From Corydoras sp. C115 (lineage: Eukaryota; Chordata; Actinopteri; Siluriformes; Callichthyidae), in contig JAFMOC010000224.1 in assembly GCA_019802505.1 (NCBI GenBank), positions 407,501-471,500 of the forward strand: a DNA stretch of 64,000 nucleotides, given 5' to 3'. Numbering within the stretch: position 1 is the stretch's first letter; every line of letters begins with the position of its first letter. The translations under genes and the position numbers were made by a program. Of the stretch, positions 59,103 through 64,000 are shown in pieces. The notes beneath the pieces were generated by a model. The model made no database searches. It saw nothing but the letters and a program-made list of their open reading frames with translations, and had not been told where the DNA came from.

Positions 59103-60116
59103 TAAATATAAATAATGTGTGCATATACTTTAATACATATAATTAAAATATATTTTGTAATACCATAAATGGTTAAATTAAATTTAAAAAAATTTTAAAT
59201 TAAGTTTTTAGGTAGAGTGAACACTGTATTTTCTGAGTGAGTTCAGCATGTTCTCCCTGCGTCTCTAGATGTTTTCTCCCTGGTGTTAAGGGTTTCCACA
59301 TTTTAAATCAATGCCAATGGAAAAATACTGAATTGTCTTAAATTTTGAACAATTGTTATGTCTTACAGTACTGCTTGGAGTACCTAGATAAATATCCAGT
59401 GTAAAACTGCCAAATCAAATATGTCATTCTTTCCATCATAGCATGTGTTAATTAAAACAGCTAAAAAGCTTAGATTATTTTATTATTAAATTTGAGTTGG
59501 AGGTCTCACAGCTAAGTCTTATTAGTAGTGTTTTGGGTCTGTGTGTAAATTCAAGGGGTTTATTCTAACTTTAATTGCAGGATGGATCATTGATGTTGAT
59601 GAGAACTCTGCATTTTTATGGCCTAACTGCAGTCAGTGTGCAAGTGACCATTTGGAAGCAGATCATCAGCAGTAAGTTAAATGATGTTTTTTTTTTGTAC
59701 CTATGTTAAGATTTTGCCATTTTCTGTAAGATTTATCCTTTCAAATTTGTGCCAGTTTATAGCAACAAGTGTGAGTTAGGATGTTTAAGACTTCAATATG
59801 TTGCAACTATTTTAACAATTGATTTCAAAGATGTACATTAGGACTCTGATCATTTAAACAAAATTAGATTTTTAAGTAGAGTCCAAACTTTTTCCACAAG
59901 GTTATTTGGAATAACTGTTATATTGCTAATGCTTTCTGTGGTCATGATCTGAAATTTTAAGGGTGTGTCTATGTCTATGTGGCTATGACTTTTTTTATCT
60001 CCAGGGATACATTTCGGTGTCTAAGTTGTGAAACTTTGGACAAACCAGTGATGAAGATGCAACTGGAAGTTTTCCTAAATTGTCCCTTGTTAAATCAATA
60101 CACTCTAAAATTAAAG
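22547..60116 (+). CDS. spidr: spidr: scaffold protein involved in DNA repair (KIAA0146), 18 coding exons, 3' end beyond window
   Basis: Exons: 22547-22561, 22850-22993, 23083-23137, 25015-25203, 26851-26921, 33601-33848, 34110-34204, 38437-38611, 42659-42860, 43759-43967, 52215-52373, 53535-53622, 54053-54175, 54265-54324, 56167-56356, 57803-57943, 59581-59671 and 60005-60116; 2367 nt, 789 codons without a stop and with all phases compatible. In mammals SPIDR links BLM and RAD51 and promotes homologous recombination in the nucleus. Diagnostic matches: K-R-K near the N-terminus, acidic Ser-rich segment (I-A-W-S-S-S-E-D-E), TPQK...KTPEDSGKKK, then GLAERLYRLQ plus RTAISLWRHQ (residues 243-265), VKVVVQRVYS, MLVQDAYGTF, ID-SLWPP-like, and two CxxC pairs (738/741, 757/760). 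The human protein is 915 residues; about 65 C-terminal residues should lie past the last exon found. No frameshift or internal stop: a functional gene is likely. It starts about 4.3 kb after the mapre2 stop, same strand. Confidence 0.93.
22850..22993 (+). CDS. spidr: spidr coding exon 2
   Basis: Residues 6-53: NKRKQSNMRCVLFPDDL, then a stretch ending FLNSSVLQ. Aligns with the human KRKRS...W..CG..F segment. Phase 0 at both ends; acceptor tcttaag, donor gtgtgt. Confidence 0.85.
23083..23137 (+). CDS. spidr: spidr coding exon 3
   Basis: 18 codons plus one base: NLQTTEKSTKTLQQLVIK. Acceptor tttacag, donor gtacct. The T-T-E-K segment fits the human A-E-E-K-T-I-T-E-K region only loosely; splice phases support it. 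Confidence 0.75.
23293..23770 (+). repeat. L2-type LINE 3' fragment
   Basis: Nearly matches 10911-11392: cctccattggttccctgtag, atgattgccgcctggcgatt, ending ttgtaagtcgttttgg. It is in spidr intron 3 and truncated at the 5' side. Confidence 0.8.
23772..24028 (-). repeat. V-SINE with internal loss
   Basis: Starts ttccccatgcccatccgggg and ends accactacaccacagtgccc. It abuts the L2 fragment on its left. Confidence 0.75.
24552..24752. repeat. MITE-like element with 19-bp imperfect terminal inverted repeats
   Basis: GTTCTCTAATGGTCAGGAC at 24552-24570 pairs with 24734-24752 (two mismatches). The middle carries attccagcagtgtcactgag and cagcagcactgctgct, text that is dispersed in fish genomes. No coding capacity. 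Confidence 0.5.
25015..25203 (+). CDS. spidr: spidr coding exon 4
   Basis: Residues 72-134, including HIAWSSSEDEPSDSVSK, which matches the human D-I-T-W-S-S-S-G-S-D block, then a basic Ser/Arg-rich stretch (Q-R-R-R-T-K-T). Phase 1 at both ends. Confidence 0.9.
25384..25530 (+). repeat. repeat family U, partial copy
   Basis: Shares ttctggtttctctaacaat and ccatctagtggccaaattac with the other family U copies in spidr introns. Unclassified. Confidence 0.5.
25862..26140 (+). repeat. repeat family U, copy with hairpin head
   Basis: A 26-bp inverted pair lies at 25862-25887 and 25918-25943 (attattgtgagtaaatcatg against its reverse). Then the family text: ctgatcactgagtaacaag, the ctagtggccaaattac motif and gccaatcagatttaaggacc at the end. 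Looks like a non-autonomous DNA element. Confidence 0.55.
26201..26424 (-). repeat. V-SINE, degraded
   Basis: Readable: cagcagatacacgtaatcca, then accccacgcggacatgggga and gaacctggatccccagc. Head truncated. Confidence 0.7.
26851..26921 (+). CDS. spidr: spidr coding exon 5 (acidic segment)
   Basis: DEIPTIDSESEHEEDFN then ITEQSLV, an acidic stretch that parallels the human I-D-W-E-I-D-S-D...D-E-F-E-D-D-E segment. Acceptor ggatgcag, donor gtgagt. Confidence 0.88.
26922..28160. other. spidr intron 5, left part: nothing recognised
   Basis: AT-rich intron with scattered short open frames. No exon-like conserved frame or known repeat was found. Confidence 0.45.
28168..28235 (-). repeat. V-SINE head fragment
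   Basis: The reversed head only: aaccactaagccactgtgcc with the start gaacctgggtacccagtcta. Confidence 0.65.
28451..30104 (-). mobile_element. Tc1-like transposon, copy 2 (full length, inactive)
   Basis: 1654 bp, flanked by TA on both sides (28449-28450 and 30105-30106). Inverted repeats begin cagtgcatgcggaaagtatt and end ctttccggatgcactg. Minus-strand transposase is nearly complete but in three frames: 29684-29262 (DNA-binding part), 29397-29062 (with W-S-D-E-T-K) and 29176-28703 (catalytic part). The second Asp block lost two residues (FQQDTQKHTAK), and the catalytic Glu of DD34E is Lys (SPDLNPIKHLW). It lies in spidr intron 5, antisense. Confidence 0.92.
31019..31355 (+). repeat. V-SINE, full length
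   Basis: Head cgacacggtggcttagtcgt to the tail gataatgaatgaatgaataa. One of the best-kept copies here. Confidence 0.88.
31356..32332. other. spidr intron 5 stretch: nothing recognised
   Basis: AT-rich; the 63-codon open frame at 32058 has no family signature. Confidence 0.4.
32333..32380 (+). repeat. (GT)n microsatellite
   Basis: About 24 uninterrupted GT units in spidr intron 5. Confidence 0.9.
32730..32921 (+). repeat. V-SINE, 5'-truncated
   Basis: acgtgggtttcctcagggtt through gcccagcaatagattggcgc to gaaagataatggatggatgg. Confidence 0.75.
33040..33312 (+). repeat. repeat family U copy
   Basis: ccatctagttgccaaattat, then cattattatcattgtgacgg and aatcagatttagggaccaga. It sits 290 bp before spidr exon 6. 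Confidence 0.5.
33601..33848 (+). CDS. spidr: spidr coding exon 6
   Basis: Residues 159-240: begins AVDDISDFSSDGNDISES and ends with TPQKQMARSSKTPEDSGKKK, the second part being a strong SPIDR match (human TPQK...RTPENSAKKK). Donor gtatga at 33849, phase 2. Confidence 0.93.
34110..34204 (+). CDS. spidr: spidr coding exon 7 (GLAERL / ISLWRHQ hallmark)
   Basis: Residues 241-272: QGLAERLYRLQCRQRTAIS then LWRHQSNSTVAS. This is the most conserved block of the family (human GLAERLNGLQ...SAISLWRHQ). Acceptor gcatag, donor gtaaga. Confidence 0.95.
34205..35500. other. spidr intron 7 left part
   Basis: Holds a poly(T)/C tract at 34262-34297 and no other recognisable element. Open frames are short and unconvincing. 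Confidence 0.4.
35540..36420 (+). pseudogene. Tc1/mariner transposase remnant, second family
   Basis: Contains IFMQDNAPSHASKYSTAW (second catalytic Asp, near 36073) and WPPCSPDLN, where the expected following Pro-Ile-Glu-Asn block is deleted. Upstream are readable parts (F-Q-S-C-N-I-T-G-V-S-K-N-P-S-A and V-L-W-T-D-E) in several frames. Ends not delimited. It is sense to spidr, in intron 7. Confidence 0.65.
36630..37030 (+). repeat. repeat family U copy
   Basis: cgtgatttattcacaataat, then accgatcgctgagtaacaag, tcacacattgatacgaatgt and tcatggctggacaaaaggct. Directly followed by LINE sequence. Confidence 0.55.
37160..38355 (+). mobile_element. LINE 3' half, reverse transcriptase frame open to its natural stop
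   Basis: One continuous frame from about 37187 to TAA at 38176. It has SGVPQGSVLGPLLFIIY, Y-A-D-D-T-Q-L-Y (near 37335), LGVILDSTLSF and LVTSRLDYCNSLLSGLP. The 3' tail reads gtgtccttgagtgtcagaaa then aaggcgcctatgaaataaaa and (TTA)n. CR1/L2-group (L2 or Rex1-like) element, 5'-truncated but little decayed, so recent. Sense to spidr, in intron 7, ending 80 bp before exon 8. Confidence 0.82.
38437..38611 (+). CDS. spidr: spidr coding exon 8
   Basis: Residues 273-330: EDSRGVLVLHVQNVWDVCGM, then QAVLCE, LFSKDTATHLELTAG, DTIHVYPPW. The block is shorter than the human one: the human Ser/Pro insert between the C-E and the L-F strand is absent. It looks like beta strands of an OB-type fold (inference). 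Confidence 0.93.
39639..39832. repeat. perfect 91-bp inverted repeat (hairpin), 12-nt loop
   Basis: Left arm 39639-39729, spacer 39730-39741, right arm 39742-39832. The arms are exact reverse complements as read by eye. In spidr intron 8, so it would be transcribed with the gene and could fold. No transposon family was recognised. Confidence 0.92.
39833..40790. other. spidr intron 8 stretch: nothing recognised
   Basis: Includes an open frame (39761-40000) that runs out of the hairpin's right arm, with no recognised family. Confidence 0.4.
40791..40880 (+). repeat. (GT)n(TA)n compound microsatellite
   Basis: A GT run followed by about 35 TA units. The apparent open frames over it (Tyr-Ile repeats) are artefacts. 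Confidence 0.9.
42239..42548 (+). repeat. V-SINE, full length with small gaps
   Basis: Head ggcagcatggtggcttagtg to tail ggaatgaatgaataaat. It ends about 110 bp before spidr exon 9. Confidence 0.85.
42659..42860 (+). CDS. spidr: spidr coding exon 9
   Basis: Residues 331-398: QSLVLEEEELPIILNTHFSQ (human QKLIIPSGSCPVILNTYF), then a basic stretch with W-K-K-K-H-K. Acceptor ttgtag at 42653-42658; donor gtgtgt at 42861, phase 0. Confidence 0.92.
42893..42990 (+). repeat. possible hAT-type terminal fragment
   Basis: ttagggttgcactgatctca followed by accgaataccgaatttt resembles the ends of common fish hAT elements. Only one end is seen, so weak. Confidence 0.3.
43759..43967 (+). CDS. spidr: spidr coding exon 10
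   Basis: Residues 399-467. Contains FECLMDVLDDCG and VKVVVQRVYSRP, matching human DSLLDVVES and VRVVVQRVYSLP. Followed by an 8.2-kb intron full of repeats. Donor gtactg at 43968. Confidence 0.93.
44257..44309 (+). repeat. poly(T) with (CTT)n end
   Basis: About 40 T then cttcttctt. Intron 10 of spidr. Confidence 0.75.
44713..45478 (+). repeat. L2-type LINE 3' fragment
   Basis: Aligns with 10650-11392. The peptide EHATQLLVQALVLSRLDYCN is open at 44809-45003. The end is gtcgctttggataaaagcgt with the aaatgtaaatgt tail. In spidr intron 10. Confidence 0.82.
45972..46370. repeat. 198-bp tandem duplication rich in TG/GTGC
   Basis: ttcttgtaaacatgagaaca recurs exactly 198 bp later (unit starts 45972 and 46170). 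Each unit ends in TG-, GCAT- and TGCG-rich text. His-Thr-repeat open frames on the minus strand come from it and are not genes. Confidence 0.75.
46680..47155 (-). repeat. repeat family U, full copy split by (TA)n
   Basis: gggtagttctggtcctaaat, gattggctgagctgtttgtt, tgacattattaacaataatg, then (TA)n at 46960-47036, and the far end gtgcattattgtgaaaaaat then catgggaaagaggtgttg. The longest copy here, and in reverse orientation. Confidence 0.6.
47560..47876 (+). repeat. V-SINE, head truncated
   Basis: Starts actagggattcccggtacga and ends gaagataatgaatgaatgaa. Confidence 0.85.
47877..48989. other. spidr intron 10 stretch: nothing recognised
   Basis: No known repeat and no exon-like conserved frame. 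Open frames at 48372 and 48770 lack family signatures. Confidence 0.4.
48998..50330. mobile_element. hAT-type non-autonomous element, 1333 bp, 8-bp target duplication
   Basis: Flanked by CATTAAAG on both sides (48990-48997 and 50331-50338). Ends are TAGGGCTGCAAC and GTTGCAGTCCTA, inverted with one mismatch, next to longer AT-rich gattaatcgatt-type subterminal repeats. The inside is CpG-richer (49480-50230) and shows no transposase. An L2-type 3' tag in reverse lies at 49097-49145. The 8-bp duplication places it in the hAT superfamily. Confidence 0.85.
50339..51720. other. spidr intron 10 stretch: nothing recognised
   Basis: AT-rich DNA with a poly(T) tract at about 51297-51315. No open frame of interest. 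Confidence 0.4.
51724..51889 (+). repeat. V-SINE with internal deletion
   Basis: Head gtgtggcacagtggcatagt joined straight to tgtgcccagcaatggattgg; the middle is lost. Tail is gacaatgcaatgagatg. Confidence 0.7.
52215..52373 (+). CDS. spidr: spidr coding exon 11
   Basis: Residues 468-520: RICMLVQDAYGTFSDVELQ, later LCVLQGMMVILRLTRER. Matches human RACLLVQDACGMFGEVHLE and the following V-G-M-K-V-L-Q-K-V-T-R-G-R. Donor gtaact at 52374. Confidence 0.94.
53174..53244. repeat. short tandem duplication beside a small palindrome
   Basis: aatcctcttcatttgttccc cctat occurs twice in tandem (about 25-bp unit). It is followed by ctatttatcta and its exact reverse complement with a 3-nt gap. Confidence 0.6.
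53535..53622 (+). CDS. spidr: spidr coding exon 12 (NAGNAG acceptor)
   Basis: Residues 521-550: CTELFNFIDSLWPPLVPLK, then VHGEGSYRQN. Matches human IFSLIDTLWPPAIPLK. The acceptor is tandem cagcag; use of the upstream AG at 53530-53531 would add one Ser codon. A very long pyrimidine tract (about 53480-53529) precedes it. Donor gtaggt at 53623. Confidence 0.93.
54053..54175 (+). CDS. spidr: spidr coding exon 13
   Basis: 41 codons, phase 0 both ends: DKVSAPSLCYRFTGDQGC, then SALYHPPVFQTLKEILK. Matches human PPPALCYIL and YKLYQPPVTRCLRDILQ. Confidence 0.94.
54265..54324 (+). CDS. spidr: spidr coding exon 14 (20 codons)
   Basis: DRAITCWCSFRATLVYKKEM, matching human R-C-S-F-Y-A-T-V-I-Y-Q-K. The intron upstream is only 89 bp. 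Donor gtatgt at 54325. Confidence 0.92.
54325..56166. other. spidr intron 14: nothing recognised
   Basis: 1.8 kb without a SINE, LINE or Tc1 signature. The open frames at 54958 and 55416 are hydrophobic AT-rich artefacts. Confidence 0.45.
56167..56356 (+). CDS. spidr: spidr coding exon 15
   Basis: Residues 612-674: SSGERDLLLFVTDPSLQEEQ, then TVPVYVSSSCLLQSS and LLLFRDMFMDRG, matching human EIWLLVTDVTLQTKEE, LLVYVAPLCVLGS and SLFFKDALRDQG. Donor ggtaaa at 56357, phase 1. Confidence 0.93.
56853..57203 (+). repeat. V-SINE, full length
   Basis: Head ggcagcttggtggttagtgg to tail gatagtggatggatggatat, in spidr intron 15. Confidence 0.85.
57803..57943 (+). CDS. spidr: spidr coding exon 16
   Basis: Residues 675-721. 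Contains LVLLDELSPESQPGSLCTLT, matching human V-M-L-D-S-L-D-S-A-T-P-V-N-S-I-C-S-V-Q-G. Acceptor caacag, donor gtcagt. Confidence 0.92.
58176..58535 (-). repeat. V-SINE, full length
   Basis: Left tail ttccatccatctattatctt, right head taagccaccgtgccgccc. In spidr intron 16. Confidence 0.88.
58882..59054 (+). repeat. solo right end of the 16.6/28.5-kb Tc1 family
   Basis: About 170 bp identical in layout to the right ends of copies 1 and 2: tcaaaactctcaagaaaact through ctttccggatgcactg, then TA. No left end or transposase. A (TA)n run follows (59060-59096). Confidence 0.8.
59581..59671 (+). CDS. spidr: spidr coding exon 17 (first CxxC pair)
   Basis: GWIIDVDENSAFLWPNCSQC plus ASDHLEADHQ. Matches human GTVVGVDESTAFSWPVCDMC. 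Cys738 and Cys741 form the first half of a four-cysteine, zinc-ribbon-like motif. Donor gtaagt at 59672. Confidence 0.94.
60005..60116 (+). CDS. spidr: spidr coding exon 18 (second CxxC pair)
   Basis: QDTFRCLSCETLDKPVMK then MQLEVFLNCPLLNQYTLK, LK. Matches human AFSCGDC...LQVFLDC...VKVK. Cys757 and Cys760 complete the four-cysteine motif. Donor gtatgc at 60117; nested Tc1 elements begin 75 bp later. Confidence 0.93.
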
Positions 60117-60191
60117 GTATGCTTTGGTATGGCTTATGGTTCATTGTTATTACTGAAACTGTTATTACTGAAAAGAAAGTTCAATCAAGTA

Positions 60192-63100
60192 CAATTGTGT
60201 TCAAAATAATAGCAGTGTGTTTAAAAACATGAGTTAAGAACAAAATCTTTAGTGTCCATGCCTTAATGTCCATGCATTGGGAACATTGTATACTGTTTTC
60301 CAAATCAAAACATGAAGAGAAATGTATATAATTCATGACTATTTTTGAGAAAATAATAAAAAATGACCATTGAGCTGATCAAAAAAATAGCAGTCTCTGC
60401 ATTTGTCTTTACAAACTTAAAATCTGTACTCCTTTTTTATGATTTAGCATTCCTGTGAATCACTAACCTAATATTTAGTTGAATAATCACAGTTTTTTAG
60501 AACTGCTTCACATCTGTGTTGCATAGAGTCAACCAACCTCTGGCACCTGTCAACTGGTATTTCAGCCCAGGATGCTTTGACTGTATCCCACAATTCATTT
60601 GAATTTCTTGGTTTTGCCTCAGAAACGGCATCTTTGATGTCGTCGTCCCCCCCCCCCAAGTTTTCTATTGGATTTAGGTCCGGGGATTGGGCTGGCCACT
60701 CCATAACCTCAATTTTGCTGGACTAGAACCAAGATTGTGCTCGTTTACTGGCGTGTTTAGGGTTGTTATCTTGTTGTAATACCCATTTTAAGGGCATTTC
60801 CTCTTCAGCGTAAGGCAACATGACCTGTTCAAGTATTCTGATATATACAAACTGCTCCATGATCCCTGGTATGTGAAAAATTGGCCCAACACCATAGTAA
60901 GAGAAACATACCCATATCATAATGCTTGCACCACCATGCTTCACTGTCTTCAGAGTGTACTGTGGCTTGAATTCAGAGTTTGGGGTCGTCTGACAAACTG
61001 TCTATGGCCCTTGGACCCAAAAAGATCTATTTTACTTTCATCAGTCCACAATGTTTCTCCATTTTTCTTTGGGCCAGTTGATTCTTTGGCAAATTGTATC
61101 CGCTTCAGTACATGTCTTTTTTTTTAACAGTGGGACTTTGCGCAGACTTTTTGCTAATCGATTAGCTTCACACAGGTGTCTTCTAACTGTCACAGTACTC
61201 ACAGATAACTTGAGACTGTCTTTGATCATCCTGGAGCTGATCACTGGCTGAGCCTTTGCCATTCTGGCTATTCTTCAATCCATTCGAGTGGTAGTCTTGC
61301 GTTTTCTTCCACGTCTCTCTGGTTTTGCTCTCCATTTTAAAGCATTGGAGATCATTTTGGCTGAACAGCCTATTATTGTCTGCACTACTTTATAAGTTTT
61401 ACCCTCTCCAATCAACTTTTTAATCAAAGTACACTGCTCTTCTAAACAATGTCTTGAACGATCCATATTTCTCAGACTTTCAAGGACAAATGCATGTACC
61501 CTTAAATAAGGGCCACCTGATTCACACCTGTTTCCTCACAGAATGATTGTCCTCACTAATTGAACTCCACACTGCTATTATTTTGAACACACCCCTTTCA
61601 ATTAATTATTCAAATACACAGACTCATACAGTGCCTTGCGAAAGTATTCACCCCCCTTTACACTTTTCACATTTTGTTACCTCACAACCTGGAATTCAAA
61701 GGGAATATTTGAGGGTCTGCATCATTTAATTTACAGACCATGCCTACAACTTTCAACATTTAACTTTTTTTTTTTTATTGTGTAGCAAACAACAAATAGG
61801 ACAAAATAACTGAAAACATCAGTGTGCATAACTATTCACCCCCGTAAGTCAGTACTTTGTAGAGCCACCTTTTGCAGCAATTACAGCTGCAAGTTGCTTT
61901 GGATAAGTCTCTATGAGCTTGCCACATCTTGCCACTGGAATTTTTGCCTATTCCTCATGGCAAAACTGCTCCAGCTCCTTCAAGTTAGATGGTTTCCGTT
62001 GGTGAACAGCAATCTTCAAGTCTGACCACAGATTCTCAATTGGATTAAGGTCTGGGCTTTGACTAGGCCATTCCAATATGTTTACACGTTTCCTCTTAAA
62101 CCACTCGTGTTGCTTTAGTAGTATGCTTTGGGTCATTGTCCTGTTGGAAGGTAAATCTCCGCCCTAGTCTCAGATCACTGATGGACGTAAACAGGTTTTG
62201 CTCAAGAATATCCCTGTATTTAGCACCATCCATCTTCCCCTCGACTCGGACCAGTTTTCCAGTCCCTGCTGCTGAGAAACATCCCCACAGCATGATGCTT
62301 CCACCACCATGTTTCACTATGGTGTTCTTGGGGTGATGAGATGTGTTGGGTTTGCAGTTTGGGAGTCTCCCACATGCCTTTTTGCAAACTCGAAACGGGC
62401 CTATTTTTGCCTGTAAGTAAAGGTTTTTTTTCTGGCCACTCTTCCATAAAGCCCAGCTCTATGGAGTGTACGACTTATTGTGGTCATATGGACAGATACT
62501 CCAGTCTCTGCTTGGGAACTCTGCAGCTCCTTCAGGGTTACCTTTGGTCTCTGTGCTGCCTCTCTGTTTAATGCACTCCTTGACCGGGCTGAGAGTTTTG
62601 GTGGGTGGCCCTCTCATGGCAGGTTTGTGGCATGGCTTTCCATTTGATGATGATGGATTTGATGGTGCTCCGGGGGATCATCAGAGATTTGGATATTTTT
62701 TTTATAACCCAACCCTGACTTATACTTCTCTACAACTTTATCCCTGACTTGCTTGGAGAGCTCCTTGGTCTTCATGGTGTTGTTTGGTTAGCTTAATGGT
62801 GTTGCAGCCTCTTGGGCCTTTCAGAAAAGTTGTGTATATACTGACAGATCATATGACCCTTAGATTGCACACAGGTGGCCTTCATTTCACTAAGCATGTG
62901 ACTTCTGAAAGTAAATGGTTGCACCAGAACTTTTTAGGGGCTTCATAACAAAGGGGGTGAATACATATGCACATGCCAATTTTCAGTTTTTTTATTTTCA
63001 TATTCTTTATATATAATTTTTTTTTTTTCACATTTCACTTCTTAAACGTACACTATTTTGTGCAGATGGATCACATTCAATACAGATTAAAAAAAAATAC

Positions 63101-63330
63101 ATACGTGTTGTAATGTAGTAAAATAGGGAAAATCCAAGGGGGTGAATACTTTTGCAAGGCACTGTATATCATGAATGCTGAGACTGTTGGCTTTCTAAGA
63201 ATCTACTGCACCAACTGACAATTTTTTTGTCATGTGGTAATATAATTTATACCAAAAACATTACATACATTATACCAAAAACATTAATCTGGTTAGTCAT
63301 ATTGGACTGCTATTATTTTGAACACAACTG
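60192..63330 (-). mobile_element. Tc1-like transposon (outer), split by another Tc1 element
   Basis: TA at 60190-60191 and 63331-63332. Ends read caattgtgttcaaaataata and tattattttgaacacaactg, with a second copy of the motif inside each end (IR/DR layout). Minus-strand transposase pieces: 61466-61275, 61262-61041, 60944-60723 (QQDNNPKHAS) and 60704-60468 (QSPDLNPIENL, then damaged by a poly-C run near 60650). Removing the inner element leaves about 1.6 kb, the normal Tc1 size. It lies downstream of spidr exon 18. Confidence 0.9.
61629..63164 (-). mobile_element. Tc1-like transposon (inner), inserted into the outer one
   Basis: TA at 61627-61628 and 63165-63166. Ends read cagtgccttgcgaaagtatt and gaatacttttgcaaggcact. 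Minus-strand transposase starts near 62775 (M-K-T-K-E-L-S), continues in 62447-62220, 62317-62096 (FQQDNDPKHTTK) and 62136-61948 (SPDLNPIENLW). Frameshifts make it inactive. Both catalytic motif blocks are kept. Confidence 0.92.
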
Positions 63331-63474
63331 TATAATAAAGTGGTGGGCCATCAGGGCCTTTAAGGCAGTCTCTGAAGGCCTAATAATTTCTGAATCACAG
63401 ACTGATGTTAATTATATTTTGACCATAAATACTTGTTAAATAATTGCAAATGCTCTGTCCCCTTTCTTTCATAG

Positions 63475-63651
63475 CTTTTACCCCGGTTGTGCTGCTTCCC
63501 TATATGTATTTTCTTATTAATGCATTTACCAAATCACATTTCCGCATCATTGGTTGCCAGATTTAAAATTTTTCTGTTGATAAGTGTCAATCAAACTGTT
63601 GCTTCAACCTATCAGATTTTGAGTTGGTTTTACAGAGCCTTCTGGGCTTAG
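63475..63651 (+). CDS. spidr: possible next spidr exon (uncertain)
   Basis: An acceptor-like pyrimidine tract with atag at 63471-63474 is followed, in the required phase 0, by L-L-P-R, comparable with human VKVK|LLQR. The frame stays open to a TAG at 63649, but residues after the first four do not resemble SPIDR and no good donor is obvious. It may be a short or wrong exon; the true 3' exons may be outside the window. Confidence 0.2.
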   Translation, partial: LLPRLCCFPICIFLLMHLPNHISASLVARFKIFLLISVNQTVASTYQILSWFYRAFWA

Positions 63652-64000
63652 TTATATCAGCATATTATCACCCTCTAATTGGAGAGATATTTTCAGCCAA
63701 TTAAACCTTATTACAGAAATATGACTTGACTTTCAACATTCTGATGGCAATAGAAAATGACTTCTTAATGGAACTAATTAAATTCTTTTTAAGGGAAAAG
63801 GGAGGACAGATTTTGTGTAGATATTTAATTTTGTGTCAGGATTTAATCAGGATTAAATCATATAATTTTTCTAAATAATATTGGAAATTTATGAGGTTAT
63901 TAATGCAACGGCTCTTTATATTGCAATTCTGCATAATAAGATGTTTGTAAAACAAAAATAGTTAATGAAAGGTGGATTAATGCATGGTATATATATATAT

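Overview
The window is nuclear DNA of a vertebrate, almost certainly a teleost fish. Evidence: AT-rich, intron-rich genes with GT-AG introns, at least 16 copies or fragments of a DANA/Mermaid-type tRNA-derived SINE, L2-type LINE fragments, many Tc1-like transposons, a hAT-type element and long (TA)n and (GT)n tracts. The mixture fits an ostariophysan such as a catfish, but the species cannot be fixed from the sequence alone.

Two protein-coding genes lie in the same orientation (+). The first is mapre2 (EB2, a microtubule plus-end binding protein). All seven coding exons are present, from the ATG at 5784 to the stop at 18273-18275, giving 330 residues in an uninterrupted frame. A CRE/E-box promoter-like block precedes exon 1. 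CpG- and CCAAT-bearing blocks at about 2.56-2.78 kb and 6.2-6.7 kb could be alternative promoters. The second gene is spidr (KIAA0146, a scaffold of homologous recombination). Eighteen coding exons run from the ATG at 22547 to 60116, giving 789 residues in frame; the last part of the gene lies beyond the right edge.

Layout: 1-2.5 kb, upstream DNA with an old SINE; 2.5-18.3 kb, mapre2 with a L2-type LINE and a second LINE flanked by a 109-bp duplication in intron 2, and a Tc1 element in intron 6; 18.3-22.5 kb, intergenic, with SINEs and two Tc1 remnants in opposite orientation; 22.5-60.1 kb, spidr exons spread through introns loaded with mobile elements (LINE pieces, a second copy of the same Tc1 family, a transposase remnant, a 1.33-kb hAT-type element with 8-bp target duplication, a 91-bp perfect inverted repeat, an unclassified repeat family and satellites); 60.2-63.3 kb, a Tc1 element split by another Tc1 element; 63.3-64 kb, the start of the remaining spidr 3' part.

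The two host genes have unrelated jobs (cytoskeleton, and DNA repair in the nucleus). Nothing suggests they are co-regulated. I found no CRISPR array, operon, rRNA, functional tRNA gene or prokaryote-like defence system. The most unusual structures are the perfect 91-bp inverted repeat in spidr intron 8, the very long target duplication around the mapre2 intron-2 LINE, and the Tc1-in-Tc1 nest.
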